From Rhynchosporium graminicola (lineage: Eukaryota > Ascomycota > Leotiomycetes > Helotiales > Ploettnerulaceae): 64,000 bases of DNA. The DNA lies in NCBI GenBank assembly GCA_900074885.1, contig FJUW01000029.1, forward strand, positions 409,521 to 473,520. The letters run 5' to 3'. Numbering within the stretch: the stretch's first letter is position 1; each line of letters opens with the position of its first letter. This document shows, piece after piece, positions 13,701-25,322 of this stretch. Below the pieces are notes generated by a model, which had not been told where the DNA came from, made no database searches, and saw only the letters and a program-made list of their open reading frames with translations. Made by a program: the position numbers and the translations under genes.

Positions 13701-14867
13701 CCGGTACCTTTCGATCGATATCTATAGTAGTACTAAGCGCTAAGATAGGAATACCGCTAGTAGAGATATAGTTAGACTAGATCGGCCTTATTACTATAAA
13801 CAGAATTAAGGCGTTACTAATATACTAATATATACGAATATATAAGGAGCGAGGAGATAACTCTAAGATCGATAAGAATAGATACTTACTCTTATATAAA
13901 ACAGAAAAGAAGATAAGGAGTCTAGTCAGAGATAAGGCTTAAGAGAAGATCGAGAAACAGATACCGATAGTAGTCGAACTATAGTAGATACCCCTAGGTA
14001 TCAGAATCGAAAACTAAGAAGAGGCTATTAAGTTATATAATACGCTATAAAGTAGTAACCTTATCTTATATATATAAATCTTCACTAATAGAAGTAATAT
14101 TAATAGCGAGGTAAGCGCTATAGCCTAGTATAATAAGAGAAGAATCGAAAGATAGATATATATTAAGCTATCGAATCAGTTCATAGTATATAGCGCCGAG
14201 TTATATAGTATATAAATAGCACTAGATATAGCTATTAGAGACCTAAGAGTAAAGAAACTTATTATCTTTATAGATAACTAGGCGGTAATACTATCGATAG
14301 TAAGACCTAGAAAGTAGTTAAGGCAGATAGTGCTTCGAAAGATATACTACTTGATTAATATCCTCTACTAGAGGAAAATACAAATCGGAATCAGATAGAT
14401 CCTAGCGTATATCAGTATACTAGGAAACGAGATAGTAGATAAACTCGCGAAAGAAGCTATAGGATAGAGAAAGAAAGGCAATAGGAGCTTATATATAAAA
14501 GCTATATATATCAAGTAGCTCCCCTAGCTACTCTCCTCGTGTAAGAGAATCGTGAAGACCTACTATCGAATGAAATAGTTCGACTTATAGTACGATAGCG
14601 AGATAAGCAGATCCTATAAATAGAAATAGAAGAAAGATAGTATAATATACCTTAACTATTATATTAATAAACTATACTTAAACCTTACTAAGGCTAAGAG
14701 CGCGATTCTAATCTAGTTAAGAACTAACCGAATCGGCCTATACAGATACCTTCATAAGATCAAACGATTAGATACTCTATAGTATAGCTATAGATAAGCT
14801 TACTAGATAGTATGCTATATTATCGAGGAATGCGAATTCCTTAACGAATACAGAATCGAACACTTTA

Positions 14868-14872
14868 GTAAC
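14868..14872. repeat. Target-site duplication GTAAC, left copy
   Basis: GTAAC precedes LTR copy B and recurs at 16231-16235 after copy C. Both copies are identical despite surrounding RIP. Confidence 0.9.
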
Positions 14873-15074
14873 TGTAACGACACAAGACTCAAGGCGGTAT
14901 ATAAGTAAGAATAAACAAGTAGGGAGGCTAAGAGCGATCTTATATAGTCTAGTACGAAGGAAACAGAAAGATATAGAGCTCTGAAGGAGTCTGCACCTTC
15001 TATATATACAAGGAGGGTATGCCTAAGGCACCGATACTAGCCCGTATCTGCAACGTATACTATGCGCCGTTATA
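14873..15074 (-). repeat. 202-bp LTR, 3' copy of the non-autonomous element (copy B)
   Basis: This is the least RIP-altered LTR start on the plus strand (TGTAACGACAC). It is followed by pyrimidine-rich TTACCCCCTTCC, which is a polypurine tract on the minus strand, so it is the 3' LTR of a minus-strand element. Confidence 0.85.
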
Positions 15075-16028
15075 TTACCCCCTTCCAAGATAAAAGCTCG
15101 CCCTCGAGCCTTGAAGAATCGAAGTAACTAAGGAAACAAAATAAGTATAAAACGTAATTAAATATAAAGATAACATTCTAAATTTCTATTAAACCGAAAC
15201 TATAGATACTAATTTAGTACTAAGATTATCTCTTCTGCAGAGGGAAACGTAATCTCCGGTGATATTACTACGATTAGAGCGAAATTACGATTCTAAAGTA
15301 GGTTCCTAGATAAGGTTTACTAGTAATTATAATACCGAGTTTTACTAAATAAGCGAGGCTAAGCGAGTGATTAAAACACTTGAAGGTTACGAAAGAAATA
15401 AAGGTCTAAATCGAGTTTCAAAGAAGCTAAAAGATTAAAGAGAGTCAGATATCTTTATTAAGTAGATATAGAAAGTATTAAATTAAAGGTTCTAGTAAAG
15501 GGAGGTCGATTCTGCTAAGGGGGATAAATTATACCGGGGTATAGGGGTTACGAGTCGGATTCCGGTAATTTCCGCTAGGGTAATAAGCTACTTCGTCCTA
15601 GCCTAAAAGCAAGGTTTTTCGCTATTAGAGCTACTTTCGGAAGGTTAAAGTCAGGTAAAAGGATAATAAATATTAGGGCTTATAAGGAAGTTTCTACTTA
15701 AAATTCGTCTGCTATTTTACTTCGTACGCACGAAGGAACGAGTTTCGAAGTATCCGAGAGTAACTTCGCAGTAATACTAGTACTTCTAAAGCTAAATTAT
15801 ATTCAAATTCCTAGCTATCCGAGAAATCTCTAGAATCTCAGCTCTTTTGAAAACCTAACTATCGAATTCGTAATTAATAGTACTAACTATTTCCGTATAA
15901 TTCCGAAAATCTAAGGTAAATAGAGATAACTCAGCGAAGAGCTCCCTAGTAATCGTATATACGAATCGAGTTTTCTAAGTAAAATATTATTTAATACTAT
16001 CCCCGGTAGTCTTAATCTTTCTGTTTAA

Positions 16029-16230
16029 TATAACGATATAAGACTTAAGGCAGTATATAAATAAGAATAAATAAGTAAGAAGGCTAAGAGCGATCTTATA
16101 TAGTCTAGTATAAAGGAAACAGAAAGATATAGAGCTCTAAAGGAGTCTGCACCTTCTATATATATAAGGAGGGTATGCCTAAGGCACCGATACTGGCCCG
16201 TATCTGCCACGTATACTATGCGCCGTCATA
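16029..16230 (-). repeat. 202-bp LTR, 5' copy of the non-autonomous element (copy C)
   Basis: It matches copy B over its full length and also matches copy A together with the adjoining leader. It ends at 16230, immediately before the right target duplication. Confidence 0.85.
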
Positions 16231-16235
16231 GTAAC
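16231..16235. repeat. Target-site duplication GTAAC, right copy
   Basis: Right-hand duplication from insertion of the non-autonomous LTR element into the LINE tail. Confidence 0.9.
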
Positions 16236-16752
16236 GCTTATATAGACGTAAAGACTTATCTTAGCGACCCTGAGATTATACTAATAATAGTCAAATTCAT
16301 ATTAGCGTCGAATATACTATAATAATTCGATACCTAAACTATACTATTACTATTAGAGGGGTAATATACTAATCTATAATATATAAAAGGGATAGCTAGA
16401 GTAGTAATAGCGATCTTATAATAGAACTATTAGAGCTCCTCGACGTAGGGGCTATAATAATAGTATCGTATAACAGGAATACACCGGAGCGGAAGGTTAG
16501 AGATAGGAGTAAGGTTATATAGAGTTATAAGTGGATTTGGATTTTACTTCGTATTTTAAAGGGGTTTCTTTTATCTTTTATTTATACTCTGATTAGCTCT
16601 AGATACGGGGTCGATTGACCCGTGACTACTCCTTATACTCTAGCCTAAATAGTATATCTGCATAGCGCTAGATAGTAGCTAAATAACTATAGACTTTAAA
16701 AAAAAAAAAAAAAAAAAAAGGCTCTATAATGAATGATAGTCATCCAAGCAGG

Positions 16753-17022
16753 TCAGAGAGAGCGATCTACTCGATTACTGCATGAATAAACAACTGTCTC
16801 AACGTTGAAGGGTCTGTAGTACAACATATCCAAGTCTGACAGTTTCAAGTAACAGTACACAGCATCCTCGACACGTGGCATAGTAAACACATCATAAGCA
16901 CCTACTTTTTGACCGGCCGGTATGTACTTGGTATCTACACGATTTTTGGTGACAGTGCCCAATCCCCGAGCAAAGTTGAGTGTTAAAATGTGGTTCAGGA
17001 TGATATAATGGCAAAAGTAATA
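16753..17022 (-). pseudogene. Unrecognised ORF fragment beside the LINE insertion
   Basis: The minus frame is open from 17022 (just after a stop at 17023-17025) down to a stop at 16753. It gives about 89 codons of normal-looking, non-RIP composition, including a segment around KYIPAGQKVGAY. There is no in-frame ATG near its start and I do not recognise a family. It lies 33 bp from the LINE poly(A) tail, so it may be the last exon of a gene disrupted by the insertion, or chance. The rest of 16720-17333 shows nothing I can support. Confidence 0.3.
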
Positions 17023-17333
17023 CTACTCCGAGTCTTTTGATCCCCTCGGCTCCCTGAGCACTTTGAACCACCCCACATAACTTACATGTAGCTTCGATCC
17101 GATGTGCCTCGGCCGAGAATTGAATGCAAGGTGATAAGTAAAACAACACCGCTTAAGCGAAAACACCTCTCGCTTGCATCAGAAACAAACAAACAACCAG
17201 ACATACAATTCCCCTAACAAAATGCCTGTCGCATACTCACAGCACGATTAGGTAATCCACCAGTGACAGGCCATCATCCATTGCAGCCTGCATGCATCTT
17301 CTACATGGAGCATATTCAATTCCCCAACCCAAC

Positions 17334-20300
17334 CTAAACCCCAATAACAGCCCTCAATACACCGCCAAAGGCCCTCAAGGCCTGCACCACACTCCCCAAC
17401 ACCCTTAAAAAGACTAGTGACCCAACGAACACAGCAACACAGAAAAACGCAGCTACGACAAACAATCCCTTATCCTGGCCTGTCAAGGCTTGCCTATCAA
17501 ACCTTTTCCTCACATCGGAATCTGGATTGAAGACCGGTTCTACAAACAGCCACGCATCATGCAGGAGACCGAGCAACGCCTTGTCGACTGACAGCTGCGT
17601 GACGCGTGCTGCTTGCAGATGTTTTCCTGCTCCTTTGGCAGGGCTGTTGATCGTGTCAGCCTGATGCAGCACGACAGCTCTCACAGCTGCAGCTTTCGAA
17701 TTCCCTGCATTGTCCGCTTTCGGCGCAGCGGGATGTGGATGGCGGACTGTCAGTTTGTCTCCAGATTCCGGGTTCTTTCGGTTCGGACTCGGCAGCTGCC
17801 TTTTAAAAATGTCTTGTTTGCCTATTACCGTTCTCGAAGGACTTTCTGTGCCTTCTCTGCCGCCTGGGGCTGCCCGACCGACTTCCTCCTTCGACTTCCT
17901 CGTCATTGGCGGAGTGAGTTGGTCCATTTTCTGACCTTCTGCTTTTCTGACCGGCATCGTATGTTTGAGATGCTGGAATGCCATCTGTGCTGCATTTCGG
18001 GCTGCCTGTTTCTCCTTTATGGGACTCAGGGATGTAGATATGGATATGGGTGTGTTCTTCAGGTCCACTTTCTCTCCTTCTGGAGAAACCATCTGACATA
18101 ATCTTGCGGTTCGCTCTTTCGTCTCTGAGAGTTGGTGTACCGATGATATAACGGTGTCGGCTGTTTGATTCTGGCACGATCTGCTCGGCTCCTGCTTCTG
18201 TCTCGTGTCCTGGAACGAGTCCACTCTCAGAGGCAAGCGGCTCGGCTTGTGCTGAAATGATGGCACCTTCGCTCGATCTTCGTTCGTGTCTTGGCCGTCG
18301 AGTTGAGCGGGAAGGTGTGGATGAAGATCGCTTCCAGTAGTGGTGGTGATGGACATGCTGGTGGATGACAGTGGTTGGTCTGGCTTGGTCTGGCTTATCG
18401 TGGGTGGCATCCACTACCAGAGTCAAGTCAGCAGAGTTTCACGATACGCGGAGCCTGAATATAGAGTTAAAGTGAGCATACCACATGGAATGCGTCCTTC
18501 GCCAGGAGGTTCGATGGGATACTTGCTGTGAACGGATCTTTCAGTATGACCGGCGGTAGCTCGTTCAGGCAAGTGATGATTCGTGCCTGTCTGCTGGGAC
18601 TTCTCTGGTTTTGGGCCGACGGCTGGTGGATATGGACCTGCTTCGTCGAGACTGACTGGAATGAGATCACTGAAGCTCTGTTTTCTTGTGGCTCTTCTGA
18701 CTCTCCCATCTTTGCTGCCCTCTCTAAAAAAGACTCTAGTCTTTGGGAGGGGGATCTTGGTGATGATAGCATAGCTGGTTTCGGTGATGCATTACCGCCT
18801 CCTAAAGATATGCCTAGACCTATGTGTGGTTTCTGAGGGTCATCTATTGATACTTTAGCAGGCGCAGGTCGCACTGGAGTTGGAAATATGGGATTATGAA
18901 TGGTAGTGTCAGTGGATTCGTTGTCTTTTCGACGCATTGCAGAACCTGCAATTGGAGAACCCACAGGCTTTCGAGGTATTGAATGTGCAGATGAAGCTTC
19001 AGTTGATCGGTGCTCCTTCTTCAACGGAGATGATACAGGTCTGTGTCCAAAGTAGTCCCTTTCTTTGATAGCATTTTGGTTAACATATGGAGCAGGCTCA
19101 GCAGCGGTAGGCATGGGAAAGAGGCGATCTTCAGGAGAAAGCTCTATGCAAAGCAGTCAGCTAAGTTAAGGGTAGTATGGTTTGCTGACGTACCAGCGAC
19201 AGGCGTTCCGACCTTGGACTGAATTATTGGACTGAGGTCGGGTTCGGCCACGCTACTCCATCCATTCTCGCTCAGCTGCCACTTTCCACGTCTCCTCTGC
19301 TTCATCTTCTTTTCCATGTGTTTCTTATTCTCCCTTACAGTCTGGACACGCTGTAACTCAGCCCGATGCTTCTCTTCAGCTTCTTCATATCTTCTCTTTC
19401 TTTTAGCTACTTCCATTGCGTCTTCATCAAGTTTCCGTCTCGTCTCTTCGCTTATTTGGCTCGGTTCACTGCCACTGCTTACATCCCAATATCCTGTCCT
19501 AGGATTGGCCCCTTGAACTCCAAGATAGTCTCCGCTCTCTTTTAAGCTTCGCCGTTGCTGCCGTCGAAATTTCTTATCCTCAAAAGCCTGTTGTGCTGTA
19601 GTAACCTGTTTTTCCTCCGAGAAGTTTAAAGCTGGTATGTGAAATCCAAGGTCTTCTTGCGCCATGACTGGAAGAGCTGGGAGCGGCTTCTTCAGCCTAT
19701 CGATCTCGGGGCTCACGCTCATCTCTTCTCTGTTCGTTTTTCTGCCCCAAGAGCCTATAAGCTTTCGAAGTCCCGTTCCGCGACCGCTCCCGTGTTCCGA
19801 GGGGCCGGCTGTCCTCGTTTCTTTCGTCTCTATTGATGCTCGATTTGACACTACCGAATGTTCAATATTCCTATCGCTCAAATCTGCGTCATTAGCGCGA
19901 ACCGCATAGTTCTTCGCAAATTCATAGGTACGTCGTGTATGTCCATGTACCCTATCCACCACAGGAAAGTCCAATGCGAGAATATCTCTAATCTCAGTGG
20001 CTCTGGCTTGCGGTTCATCCGTATGATACCCTTCCGATGCAGGCTTATCATTCCTCTCAGTATCAATCGTCGGTTCCGGAACGAAAATTGGCTGAGAGAG
20101 AGCCTCCTGCGTAGGACTCCCCACATGAAGTATTCGATCATCGCAGAACCTCCCTTTCTGCGGCGCACTTCGAGCATATACATCCCTGGGATATCCCTGA
20201 AACGTAGAAAATGTATTGGTCCGTTTCTCTTGAGATTGATCCAGAATGTGGCTATCAGGCGCCGACGGACTAGCCAGCGGTGGTTGATCAAAATTTTGGC

Positions 20301-20688
20301 GTAGAATATAAATTGCGCCTTGCCCTTCATCAACAGGCGCAGTTGCTTGGCCATTGGCCAAAACGCTACGATATGGCACACTAAAATCCCGCCCAACAAT
20401 ACTCTCGGCTTCAATAGCTTCAAAACCTTCGAAAGAACCCCGCCCATCTCTCAAAGTCCCTCCCTTCTCATCGCGATTACTCGGCTTCAGCTTCGCCAAA
20501 GCTTTGCCTAGACTCGACGACCTCCGCCGATGTCTCCTCTCGCTCTGGGTAGTAAGAGCGGCTGGTGGAGGCGTCTTACTACGCTTATGCTTAGGGAAGA
20601 GTGAAGATGGGTGCCAGCTGCTGGAGCGGGGTGGAGGTGTTGGGGATATTGAAGCTGGTGTTTGGGATGGCTGTACGTCTGTTGACAT
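17334..20688 (-). CDS. Large disordered protein with C-terminal membrane segment, function unknown
   Basis: Three exons (20688-19194, 19143-18482, 18413-17334) give 1078 aa. The introns of 50 and 68 bp have GTACGT and GTATGC donors, and the first has a clear CTGAC branch point. The protein is rich in Ser, Pro and charged residues. It has an Arg/Ser-rich stretch near residues 40-70 and a highly charged, probably helical segment near 405-465. One strongly hydrophobic segment lies at about 1035-1058, followed by a short tail, so it may be tail-anchored. No catalytic domain is recognisable. The start at 20688 was chosen because the sequence just upstream looks like leader; an in-frame extension to 20778 is possible. 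It is probably a fungal orphan or scaffold-type protein. Confidence 0.7.
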
Positions 20689-20961
20689 TGCTGAATTGGT
20701 AGTGGTAAATGTGTTAAACTTCTGAAAGAAGGGAAATACAAAACTCAAGGAGCTGAGTTGGAACCATAACGCTAACAAAGGAAAGTGCAGATCTCAGAGA
20801 GTGGAAGGAGCTACACACTTACCTACCGAGCAGAACACGAATGATTGAAAAAGCCAAAATGGGAATGCTTACGAATATGCTTCATTACTATGGTATATGC
20901 ATTTACAATGCTCCCAAACCTAAACGCCGGACAATGCAATTGTGTACATCCCCCTAACAAA

Positions 20962-22425
20962 TCAAAACCGTGACGGGCCCCTCTTGTAAGGACTATCAGT
21001 ATTCCCAGGTCTCCTATTCAATCCTACAGGCGTGCTCGAGCGGCGATCGTCGCCCAATTCTGGAAACGGGATTCTTCCCTGTAGAAAAGGAGCCTCGCTC
21101 TGCCTTTTGGCGGGACTCTTGCTCCTCTCTCGCTGCTGCTGAATTTCTCGATTCGCCATCTCGAATGAGTTCCTTGGAACTTCACGAGACTGGATGTCGT
21201 ACATGCTTGTAGCTTTCTTGAGTGGTGAGTTTACATGACTGTAGACTCCAAGACTGCCTCCGTCGCCTATACTTGTGCTTGAGGAGACGGCCCCACCTAT
21301 ACTCTTGCGGAATTGAGGTTGTCTGATAGCAGGACGAGGTGTAACTCCAGTGAAAGGTGTAGGTTCTCGGGACGCGTAATTTGATGGTGTAAATGATGGT
21401 GCAGGCGAAGCTTGTCTAGTGATACCATTTGAGTTTTCAGGATCGACATGTTTGGAGTAATTTGGATTTGGGTTGGTACGGAAGCCTCGCCTGAGAAGCA
21501 CAGTGGGTGTGTAAACATCAACAGGGCCATCTCCTTCATAATCTGTACCGGCTCCTGCATCTGCGTATTGCGTGCCCACATCCCGAGTGAGTGGATTCAA
21601 ACGAGGATGTACATATTTGATATCATACTCGCTCATCACCTCCTTGTGAATAATAGCTGAGTCCTTCTCCTGCTGAGAGAAAAAGACGGAAAGAAGGTAC
21701 AGCTGCGATGATAGCAGCGCTTGCAAAAGGAGCGTTGTGAAGACTGTAACACTCGGGCGAGGGTCCGAGGCGACGGTAGGGAGGAAAAGCCAGTAGACCA
21801 AGACGTGGCCAGGGCTGAAAAAGCAGAACAAACGAAGACAAATGGGTATTGGATCCCAAATAGCAACCTCCCACACATCTCGACTGGGATCCGGGTGCGC
21901 TCTCGACTCTGCACTAGTATCTCCCAGTATGCCCGTCAAAAATCGCAGAGGGGATGAAGAGACCGGAGAAGAGTCGACTCGCACTCGGTGTGCAGAGGGT
22001 GTGCTTTGAGGAGCATCGATAGAGCTTTCAAACAAGCGGTAATGTCGTTTTCGATTAAACGTATAGGTAGCGTTGGCAATAGAAAGGGCTGTCAAGATGT
22101 AGACTGTGAAAGTTGCCTACAGAATTAGCAACGAATAATCTTCGTAATGGGGCAATATTTGTTTACTAACAATTGAACTTAACCATCCTGTCCTGGAGTA
22201 ATCCTCTCCAAATACAGCATCTCCTCCACGACTACCCAAAGAGGATCCTGTATTGGCCCTTGCGATCAGAAGTGCGATATGTAGCCCAAAAGCTAGAGGC
22301 GAAGCATATTGCTTGTCGAGATCCGCAGTTTCGAACTCTTCAGCGATGTATAACCACCAGTCACCAGGGTTCATGTAGTCCTTGAAACGCTGTAAGGTCG
22401 GCTTTCTGCGTACAAGTCTCGGCAT
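20962..22425 (-). CDS. NUR1: Nuclear rim protein 1 (Nur1/Mug154 family)
   Basis: Two exons (22425-22171 and 22116-20962) give 469 aa. The start MPRLVRRKP and the following YMNPGDWWLY and LIARANTG segments are typical of the Nur1 family. Several hydrophobic segments lie in the N-terminal half (FGLHIALLIA, a span after the splice junction, a span around VLVYWLFLPT, and one around LLLQALLSSQ). A Ser/Pro-rich nucleoplasmic tail follows. In yeast, Nur1 works with Heh1/Lrs4-type inner nuclear membrane proteins to tether rDNA and heterochromatin to the nuclear rim; that role is carried over by homology. The 54-bp intron uses a GTTAGT donor. It is head to head with the V-ATPase F gene, starts 300 bp apart. 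Confidence 0.85.
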
Positions 22426-22724
22426 ATTGGGCGAATGCGAAGAGCTCTCTCACATGGCTGAATGTCGAATTTGTAAAGTCGCAAGTTGCAAAGGCAACAT
22501 CTGAGGTTGGGTCGTGTACCTTTGTTTACAGACGACGCCTGAAATTCGGATGATGCAAGAGAAACCGAGCTTCAGCTGTTTGCGCCCAGACAAGGGTCTA
22601 CAACGCTAGTACTAGTGGCATGCCGCCCTGTTGAAGCTCTGGCTCCCGCTTCATCGTTGACGTTGGACAGTCGTGGTGCAGCACAGCTTCAGTAATTGCT
22701 TGACATCAGCAAAAATCAGACAAG

Positions 22725-23258
22725 ATGGCAGCTCCACCATCTGCCTACAAAGATAGGCAATTTCTTGCGGTAATTGGAGACGAAGTAAGTTGGTTGCCTC
22801 TGCGAAAAGTACGAACAGCTAGCTAATCTCCTTACCAGGACTCAGTTACTGGACTGCTACTTGCAGGTATTGGTGTATTAAGCTCCCGATTATGTTGTGC
22901 GTGGACAAGGAACTGATGCTGAATTAGCATGTTACGGACCCCCCCGACTCGCAGAAGAACTTCCTAGTTGTGGACAGTAAGACGGACAATGCAGCTATTG
23001 AGGAGGCATTCGAGAGGTTCACATCTGAGAGGAAGGATATTGGAATTCTGTTGATCAACCAACACGTACGCACTACATACATCATCTGTGAGGATAAAAT
23101 CTCTGACCATCCTAAAGATTGCCGAACGAATTCGTCACCGAGTCGATGCATACACAGCCGCTTTCCCAGCTCTGCTAGAGATTCCCAGCAAGGACCACCC
23201 ATATGATCCCGAGAAGGATAGTGTGTTGCGGCGTGTACGAAGACTCTTTGGTGAATAG
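22725..23258 (+). CDS. VMA7: V-type proton ATPase subunit F
   Basis: Four short exons (22725-22784, 22839-22874, 22928-23065, 23118-23258) splice to 124 aa, the usual size of subunit F. The hallmark segments are present: [20 protein letters not shown] near the N-terminus, then [24 protein letters not shown] and a C-terminal [13 protein letters not shown]. Subunit F belongs to the central rotor stalk of the vacuolar V1 sector and is needed for ATP-driven proton pumping. The three introns (54, 53, 52 bp) start GTAAGT, GTATTA and GTACGC, and phase and family conservation fix each boundary. No single exon is long enough to look like a gene alone. Confidence 0.93.
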
Positions 23259-23768
23259 ATTGGATGCGGAAGATGGAAGACACGAGTTTATGATTATCTG
23301 TACCGTTGCCTGGTTTGGGAATTGCCTCTAAAATGATAGAGAGATAGGCGTTTCTGAACAAATGCACCCTATGCCCGCAGGATACTCCCCAAGAACTTTC
23401 TGTGTAACAATCGGGAGGTTTAATGCGCAACTGAGGGTGGAAATTTTGCTAGGAAGCTGCCTGTGTATATTGTGTCGACATCGCATTACCATGGCTAGCT
23501 ATGGGGGCGGTTCGGGAACGCCCAAGAACCCGATCCTATGGCTCAATATGATCCGAATAAACTACCGAACATTGGATGTGTTTCCCAATTATCAGCCAGT
23601 GAGACAGCTTAAATACAAATGCAATTAAAAGGGTAAACTCCATGGGCAAAGGTATCTGCTACTAGCGATGCATTCATAATAAACCAGCGCTCCATTTATC
23701 AAAAGCCACACTGCGTCCTGTCATGTTCTGCAATAACCATCCATCCTTTTTGAACACTCCAGCCCCAT
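23259..23768. other. Intergenic region between convergent genes
   Basis: This holds the 3' flanks of VMA7 (+) and the NPC2-type gene (-). An 88-codon open frame at 23362-23628 lacks family resemblance and is judged to be chance. Nothing else is visible. Confidence 0.6.
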
Positions 23769-24413
23769 CTAACCTCCAAATTGCACGGTAGCCTCCAAGC
23801 AGGTGATGTGATCCTTCTCCTTCTTGTCGGCATCCATGGTGATAGCGTTGGCATGAACGTTGTATTTTCCCTAAATGAGCAATCAGAAAGATTCCAAATG
23901 CGGCGCTAATTCAGCTGTTGAAGATCAACTTACAGGTGGGATCTCCTTTGGTAACGCAACTTCCTTGGTAATCGTAATCGGACCCTTCTCAATCGGGCAC
24001 TCCATATCTACATTCTTGATTTGTTCGCAAAGCTTAGCCTGGGTGCTGAGAAGCTTGATAAAGCCATATTTGACCACGATATCGACCACGGCGTTATCGT
24101 TTTCGGTGATGTTGCGCTTCAATGTTCCAGAAGCCTTGATGTAGAGTGGCTCTCCACTATGACCGGATTAGCTTATCCACCAAGTATATAGCAGCGCTAG
24201 AAATACGGACGCTTTAGGTGGGTTGGGAGTCAGATCGACATTCTCGAGGGTGAAGATATCATCGTCGTGCTCGAGCTGGCAGAAGGTAAGAGGATTATCG
24301 CCAGGCACTGCTGCTCCACCAAGGACCTTCTGGCTGCCGCCGAAAACTGAATAGCCTTCTACAGCGACGAGGCTACTGCAGAGCAGAGATATTATGCTGA
24401 GGCAAGACTTCAT
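23769..24413 (-). CDS. NPC2: NPC2-type ML-domain sterol/phospholipid transfer protein
   Basis: Three exons (24413-24211, 24156-23934, 23870-23769) give 175 aa, matching the fungal phosphatidylglycerol/phosphatidylinositol transfer protein (NPC2) family. Residues 1-20 form a signal peptide (MKSCLSIISLLCSSLVAVEG). The ML domain follows, with conserved cysteines at CQLEH, at CEQIKNVDMECPI and near the C-terminus (ITCLEA). The protein is expected in the vacuole lumen or secretory pathway, moving sterols between membranes. Intron 1 uses an unusual GTCCGT donor, and reading-frame continuity across KAGEPLYIKASG supports it. Confidence 0.9.
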
Positions 24414-25322
24414 CTTGAGTGTGAATACGGGTCCTTCCTTAAGTATTTGATTGTTGATTGTTGATTAGATTCGTACGATTAAAAGCTGGAGCTGGAGACC
24501 TGGAAGCGTCTGTCAGTCAAAGGTGGCGGGGACTAGCGCAGGCTTGCAGACATGACGACGGAGGTCAGAAGATGTCCAAGCCCCCTGGCCGAGGTTGGCG
24601 AGATTGGGAAAGAGTGCAAGCCTCTTCAAGTCAACAACAGAAAGAATCAATCACAATGGGCGTCCAAATCAATATTGCAAAGGTTTGGTATTTTTACGAC
24701 TTCTACAGTCTTACATCCGATACTATTCCCACAATAACTAGCTAGAAAGCGGCGTCTGAACATTTCCTTGCTTAGCTTCATAGTAATCTCTTCGCTTTGC
24801 ATTTCAGAATTCTTTTACAGCATGCGATCGATCTCCCTTTGAGCAAACACAAATATGTCAAGGTACAGATATTTCAGAGGCAGCTACGCTTCGTCCCTGT
24901 ACTTTTTTGTTGCATGTGAATTTGGAACCATTTGCAAGGCGCATGATAACGGAACTGTACACTCCTTTACCACACTGTTGACAATTAAAATAGTGATTCC
25001 AATTCATTCCTCATTAGAAAGCTGGGCAATGACCAGTTTACCTGACAGGATTCGTGGCAGAGCACGTCTGTCACGAGTAAAAAAAAGAGAATTATCCGGA
25101 TCAAACCCCAAAAAGTTACCAGAATATCACAACATATTACGCAAGTAACATCTTAACGTCACATGATCTCTTGATGACTTTGTCAGACTCGAAAATTGCG
25201 AGAAAAAAAACAATATGTTAGCTGAGTAGCGTTTCAAATGTCACTTGAAAAACTTGAAAAAATTTGACGACTTGATCTAAGTGACAAATCCAAGATGATC
25301 TAAAGTTGGCACAAGCTGCCCA
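24414..25322. other. Intergenic region, upstream of NPC2
   Basis: This contains the promoter side of the NPC2-type gene and AT-rich sequence. Short open frames (for example 24458-24745) show no coding signature. An ATG followed by a possible exon at 24656 could not be joined to anything convincing. Confidence 0.5.

Larger units (their letters stand above)
14873..16230 (-). mobile_element. Non-autonomous internally deleted LTR element inserted in the LINE
   Basis: This 1358-bp element has two 202-bp LTRs (14873-15074 and 16029-16230) around a 954-bp interior with no coding capacity. The interior keeps the family leader (about 15350-16028, matching 9885-10553) and, at its other end, a polypurine-type region beside 15075 in minus orientation. 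Gag, pol and integrase are missing. A perfect 5-bp target duplication GTAAC flanks it, and the LINE C-terminal frame continues across the site. It must have moved with proteins supplied in trans. Confidence 0.85.
10756..16719 (+). mobile_element. Tad1-like LINE retrotransposon, RIP-degraded, interrupted by an LTR element
   Basis: Conceptual + strand translation shows, through many stops, an apurinic endonuclease-like region (about 11090-11850), a non-LTR reverse transcriptase (about 12450-13350) with a GRKS-type segment, GIP-stop-G where GIPQG is usual, and an intact YIDD motif at 13174-13188. An RNase H domain follows (about 14050-14480; FTNRS, YSAELY) and then a Cys/His region near 14740-14870. 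The C-terminal tail resumes after the inserted element at 16236. The element ends with a run of about 22 A at 16698-16719, the expected LINE poly(A) tail. No first ORF could be recognised in 10756-11090. Inactive. Confidence 0.85.

Noticed and set aside
1..16719. Possible centromere or rDNA
   Set aside because: The content is explained by identifiable retrotransposons with termini and target duplications; no rRNA sequence or satellite array is present.
17803..18426. 207-codon minus frame overlapping the terminal exon of the large disordered protein
   Set aside because: The spliced model enters the other frame in phase and ends in a clear membrane segment; this is a shadow frame.
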